From the NCBI GenBank assembly GCA_047612385.1, contig JBLGAR010000198.1:1-5650 (forward strand): a stretch of 5,650 bases of DNA. Reading direction: 5' to 3'. The stretch is from JBALVT01 sp047612385. GTDB lineage: Bacteria > Pseudomonadota > Gammaproteobacteria > Pseudomonadales > Halieaceae. Below, piece by piece: positions 1 to 5,650 of the stretch; position 1 is the stretch's first letter, and each line of letters begins with the position of its first letter. The notes beneath the pieces were generated by a model. It did no database searches and was not told the origin of the DNA. It saw only the letters and a list, made by a program, of their open reading frames with translations. A program made the translations under genes and the position numbers.

Positions 1-1
1 A

Positions 2-1087
2 GGAGCTACTTCAGCACCGTGGGTTCAGCGCGTTATCGAGCGGGGCACACCAACGCCCCCGCAAGTACAGAAAATCGGATCCAGTGCCGATACGAGTGAC
101 AATGTACTGGTACAGGGCGAACAGACCAATGCGCCCATTTCGAAATTACGGGTTATCTTCTCCCAGGCCATGTCAGATCCTGCCGGTGATCAGCAACGAG
201 GCGATGTGAGTAATACTGGGAGTTATTTGCTGGTCAAAGCGGTTGATGCGGCAACGGGCTACCAATCCTTTAGCTGCGAAGAAGGGGCGACGTTAACCGA
301 TACAGCGATCTCAATAGATTCGGTTAATTGGATAAGCGGATCTGCGACCGCTGAGCTGTCGATTAATGGCGGTACACCTCTTGCCAGCGGCAACTACCTA
401 TTGCTGGTTTGTGATGCGTTGAACTCTAGCCTTTCTTCGAAACTGGATGGTAATAGAGATGGGCTGCCAGGTGGCAACTACTTGCATCCGTTTGAGGTTG
501 ACTTGACTCCACCGCGCATCGTAAGCGTTGTCACTATTCCGGCGTTAGACGATGGCGCCAGCCTCGGTGTTGGTTTACTGGACTTTGTTCCCCAAGCGTT
601 TGTTGTCGAGTTCGACGAACTCACACAGGACCCCGCCGGTGACACGCTTACATCTGACACATCCAATCCGGCCAATTATCTGTTGTTTGGCACAGGCCCT
701 GACTCGAGCTTTGAAACGCAAGACTGCGCCACGGGTATAGCTACCACAGATCGGCAGATAACCCTGGCCAGCACGGTGGTATCAACACAATCAGCGACCG
801 TCATTCTGCCGCCAGCCGCTCAATTTTCATCGGGCGAGTATCGCTTCATGGTCTGTGGCACTACGACCATTTATGATATTGCCGGTAATGCGCTGGATGG
901 TAGTAATAATGGTCAGGGTGGCGACGACTTCGTGGTAAATTTTGCCGTCACGCTCGCCGTCACGCTCGCCGACACTGCTGTGCCGGTACCCACTATGGGC
1001 CGCTGGGCACTGGCAGTCTTGACGCTGATGACCCTGCTACTTGGTGGAGCATACTTGAGGAAGTTTGCGCGGGTTGAGGCTGCGTAA
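2..1087 (+). CDS. Surface/secreted protein with tandem Ig-like repeats and IPTL-CTERM sorting tag (5' end outside window)
   Basis: The frame is open from the left edge, so this is the last 361 residues of a longer protein; the internal ATG at 170 falls inside a domain and is not the start. Two repeats of about 120 residues can be aligned by eye (roughly residues 25-167 and 172-317). Each has a VxF strand, a DPAGD turn, a SNxxxYLL segment, a Cys-x-x-Gly, a SGxYxxxVC strand and a Gly/Asp/Asn-rich loop (LDGNRDG, LDGSNNG). This resembles bacterial Ig-like (SbsA/Big_5-type) modules; each repeat has two cysteines that could pair, and the Asp-rich loops could bind calcium. The C-terminus has VPTMGRWA (residues 329-336), a hydrophobic stretch (337-352) and a basic tail (RKFAR). 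That is the layout of the IPTL-CTERM signal, known to be handled by exosortase H in other genomes. Role inferred: envelope-anchored or exported protein, substrate unknown. Confidence is high for the sorting tag and moderate for the repeat family. Confidence 0.85.
   Translation, partial: GATSAPWVQRVIERGTPTPPQVQKIGSSADTSDNVLVQGEQTNAPISKLRVIFSQAMSDPAGDQQRGDVSNTGSYLLVKAVDAATGYQSFSCEEGATLTDTAISIDSVNWISGSATAELSINGGTPLASGNYLLLVCDALNSSLSSKLDGNRDGLPGGNYLHPFEVDLTPPRIVSVVTIPALDDGASLGVGLLDFVPQAFVVEFDELTQDPAGDTLTSDTSNPANYLLFGTGPDSSFETQDCATGIATTDRQITLASTVVSTQSATVILPPAAQFSSGEYRFMVCGTTTIYDIAGNALDGSNNGQGGDDFVVNFAVTLAVTLADTAVPVPTMGRWALAVLTLMTLLLGGAYLRKFARVEAA
944..971 (+). repeat. In-frame 12-bp tandem duplication in the linker before the sorting tag
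   Basis: The unit GCCGTCACGCTC occurs twice back to back (944-955, 956-967) and is followed by the first four bases of a third copy (968-971). It is in frame and encodes AVTL twice, just after the last Ig-like strand and before the VPTMGRWA signal. It lengthens the linker between the folded domain and the membrane tag, and is probably a recent slippage event. Confidence 0.9.
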
Positions 1088-1093
1088 AAGGCG

Positions 1094-1303
1094 CTACCAG
1101 AGGCGGAGTTTTCGTTTGAGTCTTCTAGCGTATAAAGTTCCAAACTTGATACACCAAAGACGGATCGCTTCGCGGCTGACTGTGATAGCACGTTCAGCTA
1201 GGAGATCTTCGATGTCTCTGTGGCTGAGATTGAATCTATAGTAGAGCCAGACTGCGTAGCTGATGATATCGGGAGGGAATCGATGGCGTTTATAAGTATT
1301 CAT
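1094..1303 (-). pseudogene. IS6-family transposase, N-terminal fragment
   Basis: This 69-residue reading frame matches the conserved N-terminus of IS6/IS26-type transposases. Recognisable pieces are the KRHRFPPDIISYAVWLY start, RFNLSHRDIEDLLAERAI (helix-turn-helix), TVSREAIRLWCIKFG and LYARRLKRK. Family members are about 230-240 residues with a DDE catalytic domain beginning soon after this point. Here the similarity ends at LKRK, and the frame stops after LRLW, so the whole catalytic part is missing and the fragment cannot transpose. The break lies only a few bases from the stop codon of the convergent sorting-tag protein. A deletion, or a recombination event ending inside the IS, therefore joined the two. 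No good ribosome-binding site is seen before the ATG, which is placed by agreement with the family N-terminus. Confidence 0.85.
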
Positions 1304-1345
1304 GTGCTGATTGTATCAATTTCAGCAATTTAACTTGGCAGAACC
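1304..1345 (-). mobile_element. Probable leader and terminal end of the IS6-family remnant
   Basis: Upstream of the transposase start, the minus strand ends in GGTTCTGCCAAGTTAAATTG (its outer base at 1345). IS6-family terminal repeats commonly start GGnnCTG, and a leader of a few dozen bases before the transposase ATG is usual. The assignment rests on this resemblance only; the matching opposite end is deleted, so the inverted repeat and target duplication cannot be confirmed. Confidence 0.45.
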
Positions 1346-1512
1346 TACGTCGAGGGTTGATGCCTTCTTATAGCGCACTGTCTACTTTGCCGTATCTTCA
1401 GCAAGTGCAGATTATTGCCGCTGGAGTTATTGTGGATGGCAGTGTCGGTTTGGCTGGGTCGGCAGCACGAGCTAAAACTTGCGTGTCTGGATGTTGGGCG
1501 CGGTATTGAATA

Positions 1513-4326
1513 TTAAGCGGGCTCTGGTATCGGTAGTGGCCGCCGTTCTTTAAGTACTGAAGTCATTTTTTCTGCCGCTAGCGGTTTGCTGTAGAGGTAA
1601 CCCTGTAGCAACTGGCAGCCACGGCTTACCAGGAATTGGTTTTGTTCTTCGTGCTCGATACCCTCGGCCACAATCGTTTTATCCAAACTCTTAGCCAACG
1701 CTATTATCGATTCCACTATGGCGTCCGCATCGGCGCTAGTACCCAGGTTGTCGACAAAGGATTTGTCAATTTTTAAGGTGTCAAACGGCAGCTGATGTAG
1801 ATAGCTCAACGAGGAGTATCCGGTTCCAAAGTCGTCCAGGGCCAAGCGAACGCCCAACTGTTGCAACTCCTTAAGAATACTATGGGTTAGCTCGTAATCG
1901 CTTATCAAGAGACTCTCAGTTATCTCCAGTTCCAAATATTCACCGGGCAAATCGTACCTGTCTAATGTGTCCGCAACTGTTTTTACAATGTCGGTATAAA
2001 GTATTTGCCTTGGCGAGACGTTGACGGCAATTTGCGAGATAGGTAATCCCTGCGCTTGCCATTGCGCGAATTGATTGCAGGCACTGTCTAATACAAACTC
2101 GCCTAATTTATCGATGATGCCAGTATCTTCGGCAATCGAAATAAACTTTTCCGGGCTTACCCAACCCAACTCATCATCGTGCCAACGCAATAGTGCTTCA
2201 GCTGAATGTATTGTGGCGCAGGCCGCCTTCACTTTCGGTTGGTAGACAAGATGGAGCTGATTGTTCTCAACACTCTCGTGCAGTCGTTGACCGATAGAAG
2301 ACCTTTCCATCAGCTCCTGGTTCATGCTCTCTTCAAAAAATCGATAGCGAGAGCCCTGCTCAGCTTTAGCGCGATACATGGCCACATCTGCATTGCCTAG
2401 AAGTTGCTCCGCAGAGATACCGTCATCGGGGTAAATTGCGATTCCGATACTTGCACCCAAGGTAAAGTTTTGGCCCATCACCTGGAACGATGTTTTGAGC
2501 TCGTTGATCAGGGTTTCCGCTACTTTTACAGCCCCGTTGACTTTCGGGAGATCGGGTAGTGCGAAGGCAAATTCATCCCCTGACAGGCGAGCGATGGTGT
2601 CTGACTCCCGTATGGCCCCGCGAAAGCGTTGAGCTGCCTGTCTAAGCACCTCGTCACCCTGGGAGTGACCCAAGGTGTCGTTGATTTGTTTAAACTGATT
2701 CAGGTCAAGGTACACCAACGCTACTTTCGCGCTTTTACGGGATGCCTGCACGATGTATTGTTCAAGCCGATCCAGAAATAAGTTACGGTTCGCCAGCCCC
2801 GTTAGGCTGTCGTAGTGCGCTTGTTCATAGAGACGGCGCTGTCTTTGTATTGCCGAAAGAGCAACTGTCAGGCGATCCGCTACGCTGCTTGCCTGATCTA
2901 ATATGCTCGATGGAAGGGTCGGGGCACCGTGGTTTGCCAGGCACAAACACCCTAACAGCCGCTCTTCGAAATAGAGTGGTAGCAGATTCAATTCTTCTTC
3001 GCGTTTCACAAGACCTGTGGCAAATTCAGGTATGTAATCGAGTTTGTCGACGGAGTAATGCTCTCGTCCTAAATCGGTGTTCGGAAGTAGATCTTCAAGG
3101 TTTCTGCTCAAAAATACGCGGACGCCGGTCTCGTTTGGGCCGGAGCAGTACATTTTTCCCCGCCTCGAATCGTCGGGGTCCGTCACGAAAATAGCGGCGA
3201 CATCAGTTGAAACCAGCTCTGGCATACGCTTCGCTATTAGCCCCATGATTTCAGCGATGTCAGTTGAAGACAGTAGTAGCGCATCTATTTCCGACATTGC
3301 GATTAAAAATTTGAATTGTGCTTCCAGTCTGTCGGCCATACCGTTAAACGTTACAGCTAGTTCTCCAAACTCGTCTTCGGTGTCCAGGGCTATCCGGGTT
3401 TCAAACTTACCTTGGCCCAGCGTGGCTGCTCCCTTGGTTAATATGGAAAGCGGCGTCAGTTGTCGCCTGGTCTGTGAGAAAACGAACAGTAGTAGGCACA
3501 ATACTGATAAAGCCACCACCGCCGGAAACAGCCAGCGAAATACGCGAATGGGTGCGAAGACTGTTTCGGCGTCTTCTGCGGAGACTACTGTCCAAGAGCT
3601 GCCATTAAAATTTGAACGGATAAATAGGTCTCTGGCGGTGGCAAAGTATTGCAGATCATCGGATCTCCAGCTGAGCTTGCCAGAGTATCCACTGCCATCA
3701 TCCAGCGACTGCAGATTGGCCAGTTCACCCTTTAAGCTTGGTGTACAGAAAAGTGGAACAGATGCCTCGAAAACACAGAAATCGTTGTTTAGCAGGTGGT
3801 CCTCGGTCTCACCGAACAAGTTAGCTTTGCTGAGCAGCGCAGTTAGCTTCTGGTTGTGGGCAGTCTCTACGGTCAGTAATAGATCACCGTTATTGGCGAA
3901 TTGAGTAATGGTGGACTTTTTGTTGCTGGTAACATATGTGTCGGCGGTTAAGTGGTCGATGTTGCCGAGTGTTTTCTCACGACCAAAAATAGTCTGCGGT
4001 GCTCCTAGACTGTTGGTCGTTGCGATAACTACTGTCCGCGATTTTAAGTCCTTTTGCCGGCTTGTTAAATGGTCTCGATCAATTTCAGAGAAAGGCTCGA
4101 GCGAAGTTAGGAGAGACTCAGTTGTGATTAGGTGTTCTATGAGTATGTTGGCGTGGTATTTACTGGCGAGATGTAACCGCTGGTGTGCTTGTTCTGAGAG
4201 CGAGTTTTTAATTTGGAAATAGGAAAAAAAAGCTGCAACGGTTATAGGCAGGATTACCGCCAGTGAGAACAGTACTTGAACGCGTGTGAGTACTTTACTC
4301 TTATTGAATTTTGGCGGAGGAATCAT
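1513..4326 (-). CDS. Membrane-bound sensor with HAMP, GAF, GGDEF and EAL domains (c-di-GMP turnover)
   Basis: This 937-residue protein should make and/or degrade the second messenger c-di-GMP at the inner membrane. Order of parts: transmembrane segment about 17-37; extracytoplasmic sensor region about 40-262 with a Cys pair (184, 194); second transmembrane segment about 263-284; HAMP about 285-337; GAF-like domain about 340-495; GGDEF about 500-665; EAL about 675-925. In GGDEF, the motif DLNQFKQINDTLGH (541-554) is present, the signature is SGDEF (582-586) instead of GGDEF, and an I-site RESD (573-576) lies five residues before it. In EAL, all usual motifs are kept: EALLRW (710-715), N769, EITES (801-805), DDFGTGYSSL (831-840), K852/D854 in LKIDKSF, E888 in VAEGIE and QGYLYSKP (908-915). 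Phosphodiesterase activity is therefore likely, while cyclase activity is uncertain. The gene begins 9 bases after the pseudopilin stop without a strong ribosome-binding site, suggesting co-transcription and perhaps coupled translation. The ligand of the sensor region is not recognisable. Confidence 0.95.
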   Translation of the reverse strand: MIPPPKFNKSKVLTRVQVLFSLAVILPITVAAFFSYFQIKNSLSEQAHQRLHLASKYHANILIEHLITTESLLTSLEPFSEIDRDHLTSRQKDLKSRTVVIATTNSLGAPQTIFGREKTLGNIDHLTADTYVTSNKKSTITQFANNGDLLLTVETAHNQKLTALLSKANLFGETEDHLLNNDFCVFEASVPLFCTPSLKGELANLQSLDDGSGYSGKLSWRSDDLQYFATARDLFIRSNFNGSSWTVVSAEDAETVFAPIRVFRWLFPAVVALSVLCLLLFVFSQTRRQLTPLSILTKGAATLGQGKFETRIALDTEDEFGELAVTFNGMADRLEAQFKFLIAMSEIDALLLSSTDIAEIMGLIAKRMPELVSTDVAAIFVTDPDDSRRGKMYCSGPNETGVRVFLSRNLEDLLPNTDLGREHYSVDKLDYIPEFATGLVKREEELNLLPLYFEERLLGCLCLANHGAPTLPSSILDQASSVADRLTVALSAIQRQRRLYEQAHYDSLTGLANRNLFLDRLEQYIVQASRKSAKVALVYLDLNQFKQINDTLGHSQGDEVLRQAAQRFRGAIRESDTIARLSGDEFAFALPDLPKVNGAVKVAETLINELKTSFQVMGQNFTLGASIGIAIYPDDGISAEQLLGNADVAMYRAKAEQGSRYRFFEESMNQELMERSSIGQRLHESVENNQLHLVYQPKVKAACATIHSAEALLRWHDDELGWVSPEKFISIAEDTGIIDKLGEFVLDSACNQFAQWQAQGLPISQIAVNVSPRQILYTDIVKTVADTLDRYDLPGEYLELEITESLLISDYELTHSILKELQQLGVRLALDDFGTGYSSLSYLHQLPFDTLKIDKSFVDNLGTSADADAIVESIIALAKSLDKTIVAEGIEHEEQNQFLVSRGCQLLQGYLYSKPLAAEKMTSVLKERRPLPIPEPA

Positions 4327-4335
4327 AGTGCCGCA

Positions 4336-4845
4336 TTAGTAATCCGCCGCGATGCCGTAGTAGGCCCCGTCATTCGCTCGAATGATATCGTCTTTGCTGG
4401 ATTTGGCTGTCAAGGGAGAAACGCTTTGGCCGTCTGGCCCCATGCTGTACAGGTCGTAGTCTGTATTGATCGGCACGAGGTTTTTATCTTTTCGTAGTTT
4501 TCCGTTCCCTTTTGCGCTGGCAATGTTCAGATATTGGTAGGGATTTCCCCAGCTGTCCACAGATAACCCACGACCAATTTCTACAAGGCTGTTTGGCAGA
4601 CGGTTGTTTTCGAGGAGAAAATCGTCAAGCTCTATGCTGATGGAGGTCATATCCAATTGAGTCTCGTAGCTTTCGGAGCGTGAGATGTACTCTTGATAAG
4701 CGGGAACGGCGACACCACTTAATACACCCACTATCGCGACCACGATCATCATTTCGATGATCGAGAACGCTTTCTGGCTGCGCATTCGCAGATGCTTGGC
4801 CGCAGGCCGAGTTGCTATGTAACTGGATATCGCTCGATGGCGCAT
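4336..4845 (-). CDS. GspG-like pseudopilin (prepilin-type N-terminal methylation domain)
   Basis: This 169-residue protein has the class III prepilin signal: a basic leader, then A26/F27-SIIE with Glu at +5 (E31), followed by a hydrophobic helix (about 31-50) and VPAYQEYISRSE. The C-terminal part carries VDSWGNPYQYLN (97-107), DLYSMGPDG (131-139) and a DD pair (152-153). These are typical of the major type II secretion pseudopilin GspG, where that loop binds calcium. It should be cut by a prepilin peptidase, N-methylated and assembled into a periplasmic pseudopilus. Two oddities: the residue before the cut is Ala rather than the usual Gly, and the leader is 26 residues from this ATG but only 6 if M21 (ATG at 4785) is used. 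The upstream ATG has purine-rich sequence before it (GAGAACAGGAA), while M21 has none, so I keep the longer form. No other secretion genes are visible, so it may be an orphan or minor pilin. Family call is firm; the exact machine is unknown. Confidence 0.9.
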   Translation of the reverse strand: MRHRAISSYIATRPAAKHLRMRSQKAFSIIEMMIVVAIVGVLSGVAVPAYQEYISRSESYETQLDMTSISIELDDFLLENNRLPNSLVEIGRGLSVDSWGNPYQYLNIASAKGNGKLRKDKNLVPINTDYDLYSMGPDGQSVSPLTAKSSKDDIIRANDGAYYGIAADY

Positions 4846-4866
4846 TTCCTGTTCTCAGGCTTGATA

Positions 4867-4878
4867 TACTTATAAGTA
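4867..4878. promoter_or_regulatory. Perfect 12-bp palindrome at the predicted transcription start
   Basis: TACTTATAAGTA is a perfect palindrome lying just downstream of the predicted -10 box and across the expected start site. That is a common place for a repressor operator. The sequence is AT-rich and short, so chance is a real alternative; no matching regulator is in the window. Confidence 0.3.
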
Positions 4879-4881
4879 CGC

Positions 4882-4910
4882 ACTTTAGTGGAGCTGCTGT
4901 TATTGGTCAA
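4882..4910 (-). promoter_or_regulatory. Predicted sigma70 promoter of the pseudopilin-GGDEF/EAL operon
   Basis: On the minus strand, TTGACC (4910-4905, five of six matches to the -35 consensus) is followed after exactly 17 bases by TAAAGT (4887-4882, four of six matches to the -10). Transcription would start near 4875, giving a leader of about 30 bases before the ATG at 4845. This is a motif match only. Confidence 0.5.
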
Positions 4911-5031
4911 TACTTGGTCAGCCTGGTCTGGGACCCCGATTGTGCGCTGTACCACACAGAAGCGAGTCTTCTTACGGCGCAGCGATAAATTGCCAAGCAC
5001 ATCACATCTTTGTGGCTTGGCGCCTCCTTGA

Positions 5032-5455
5032 CTACGCGTCGTAACGGATAACTTCTAGATTGAGGCTTCCTGCAACCCCAAGGGGGCCGAGCTCTAGGTG
5101 GTTGATGTATTTCTTCAGGCAAAGTGTGATGGGGCTGCGGCTAGGCGGTTCTTCAAGCGCCTACTGCGCTCACGCCGCAAACCTCGATCTCGATACTGAA
5201 CACATGTTTTAGGCGCTGGGCCCAGGTCATTGCGGCATGACGCTCGGCGGATATGCCGACTTCCGCATTAGAGATAGACGCACCTTTGCCGCGTTTGGCT
5301 GGCGTGACCAACCCTCGCCAGCGGTGGTTCGGAGGGAGGACCCCATGGAATCGCGTGAGATTGACCCCCGGTTTGGGCCGGACCGCGCTCGGGCGAGGGC
5401 CGCCAATCGCGCAATGAAGTCCACGGTGTGTGACGTCAACCCATATGGTGCCAAA
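5032..5455 (-). pseudogene. IS91-family (Y2/HUH-type) transposase, frameshifted C-terminal remnant
   Basis: Joining three minus-strand frames restores a recognisable IS91-like C-terminus. The first piece (to about 5395) reads SHTVDFIARLAAL. The second piece (5383-5153) reads PKPGVNLTRFHGVLPPN, then VTPAKRGKG, then AERHAAMTWAQRLKHVFSIEIEVC. The third (5160-5032) begins ALEEP and includes LKKYINHLEL; its similarity is weaker. The family normally continues in one frame across LAALVPxPRxNLxRFHGVxAPN and WAxRLKRVFxIDxExC. Between LAAL and PKPG there are 17 bases where the family has one codon, a net +14 change that breaks the frame. A second shift follows the single remaining Cys of the usual CxxC motif, and a stop (TGA, 5153-5155) ends that frame. 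The N-terminal catalytic tyrosine domain is absent because the IS3-family element begins at about 5456. It is a dead relic; the patch is GC-richer than its neighbours, which suggests foreign origin. Confidence 0.8.
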
Positions 5456-5483
5456 TGACCTGGTTCACTAAGAGATACTTCTG

Positions 5484-5503
5484 CTACATTTAAACTGATG
5501 TAG
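5484..5503 (+). other. Inverted repeat (hairpin) just upstream of the OrfA ribosome-binding site
   Basis: CTACAT (5484-5489) and ATGTAG (5498-5503) can form a six-pair stem, extendable by one T-G pair, with a loop of about six bases. The stem ends directly against the AGGAG at 5504. In several insertion sequences such hairpins reduce translation from outside transcripts; that role here is inference. Confidence 0.45.
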
Positions 5504-5508
5504 AGGAG
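5504..5508 (+). promoter_or_regulatory. Ribosome-binding site of IS3-family OrfA
   Basis: AGGAG sits seven bases before the ATG at 5516 and decides the start of OrfA. It is the strongest Shine-Dalgarno sequence seen before any gene in this window. Confidence 0.8.
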
Positions 5509-5515
5509 TATCAAA

Positions 5516-5650
5516 ATGAGCCAGTCAAACACAGAAAAGGCCGTCAAGGATATTCGCCGCAACACCGGCCGGAAGTTTTCCAGCGAGGAAAAGATTCGCC
5601 TTGTCCTGGATGGCTGGCGAGGCGAGTGCTCCATTGCTGAGCTATGCCGC
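5516..5650 (+). CDS. IS3-family transposase OrfA, N-terminal part (3' end outside window)
   Basis: The 45 visible residues begin MSQSNTEKAV and contain RKFSSEEKIRLVLDGWRGE followed by CSIAELCR. This is the standard start of the HTH_Tnp_1 domain of IS3-family OrfA proteins, which bind the element's ends and are joined to the OrfB DDE integrase domain by programmed frameshifting. A strong AGGAG lies at the right distance upstream. OrfA proteins of this family are usually about 90-120 residues, so somewhat under half is visible. Nothing in the visible part is broken, so the element could be intact; the subgroup cannot be settled from this fragment. Confidence 0.85.
   Translation, partial: MSQSNTEKAVKDIRRNTGRKFSSEEKIRLVLDGWRGECSIAELCR

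Larger units (their letters stand above)
5456..5650 (+). mobile_element. Left end of an IS3-family insertion sequence (continues past the window)
   Basis: OrfA of an IS3-type transposase starts at 5516, and similarity to the IS91 relic stops close to 5456. A TG-starting sequence (TGACCTGGTTCAC, from 5456) fits the usual 5'-TG terminus of IS3-family elements. The exact boundary is inferred, since the right end and the target duplication lie outside the window. Its position shows that the IS3 element is inserted into, or joined to, the IS91 transposase remnant. Confidence 0.6.

Noticed and set aside
170..1087. ATG at 170 as the start of the sorting-tag protein
   Set aside because: The frame is open to the left edge, and the ATG lies inside the first Ig-like strand and turn (FSQAMSDPAGD), so the true start is outside the window.
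1360..1509. Small plus-strand frame of 49 codons (starts MPSYSALSTL) in the gap between the IS6 remnant and the GGDEF/EAL gene
   Set aside because: A GAGGG precedes the ATG, but only three bases away. The product resembles nothing I know and ends beside the convergent gene; chance is likely in so short a stretch.
1346..1512. Possible terminator for the GGDEF/EAL operon
   Set aside because: I looked for a GC-rich stem followed by a T-run on either strand and found none; GTCGG occurs twice, but as a direct rather than inverted repeat.
3077..3904. Long plus-strand reading frame of 275 codons
   Set aside because: It lies wholly antisense to the GGDEF/EAL gene, has low-complexity Ser-rich content, no domain signature and no convincing start region; the opposite strand explains it fully.
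4815..5122. Two overlapping minus-strand frames upstream of the pseudopilin (4815-5000 and 4907-5122)
   Set aside because: One overlaps the pseudopilin start and promoter and the other overlaps the IS91 relic. Neither has a family signature, and the stretch 4911-5031 is best left as non-coding.
5237..5458. Plus-strand reading frame of 73 codons before the IS3 element
   Set aside because: It is antisense to the IS91 transposase remnant, which shows clear family motifs, and has no recognisable content of its own.
5227..5634. Minus-strand reading frame of 135 codons running across the IS3/IS91 junction
   Set aside because: Its middle part (SHTVDFIARLAAL) is real IS91 sequence, but the rest is antisense to OrfA or the wrong frame after the frameshift. 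It is reported only as the IS91 pseudogene.

Overview
The window looks like a piece of a gammaproteobacterial chromosome, probably from a marine or aquatic environment. The evidence is an IPTL-type C-terminal sorting tag (the exosortase H system), a GspG-like pseudopilin, a membrane-bound c-di-GMP enzyme with both GGDEF and EAL domains, and remains of three insertion-sequence families (IS6, IS91, IS3). No gene here fixes the genus. Base composition appears moderate overall, with a visibly GC-richer patch in the IS91 remnant near the right end.

Layout. Bases 1-1087 (+) hold the 3' end of a large secreted or surface protein with two tandem Ig-like repeats and a C-terminal sorting signal. Its stop codon lies almost against the broken end of an IS6-family transposase fragment (1094-1303, -), whose outer end probably falls near 1345. 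Bases 1346-1512 hold no convincing gene or terminator. Bases 1513-4845 (-) form an apparent two-gene operon: a pseudopilin (4336-4845) followed 9 bases later by a 937-residue sensor with GGDEF and EAL domains (1513-4326). A sigma70-like promoter lies about 35 bases upstream of the pseudopilin. From about 5032 to 5455 (-) there is a frameshifted C-terminal remnant of an IS91-family transposase. It is cut at about 5456 by the left end of an IS3-family element whose OrfA starts at 5516 (+) and runs off the window.

How the parts may work together. The intact unit is the pseudopilin and c-di-GMP gene pair. The enzyme has two membrane segments, an extracytoplasmic sensing region, HAMP, GAF, GGDEF and EAL. 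Its EAL active site looks complete, its GGDEF signature is the variant SGDEF, and its inhibitory I-site is kept. Co-expression with a pseudopilin suggests a link between c-di-GMP and a type II secretion or type IV pilus-like machine; this is inference from gene order. Three kinds of IS debris around the pair indicate a region that has been repeatedly hit by transposons. I did not see a clearly new system. The most interesting points are the operon, the non-canonical prepilin cleavage site, and the nested IS remains.
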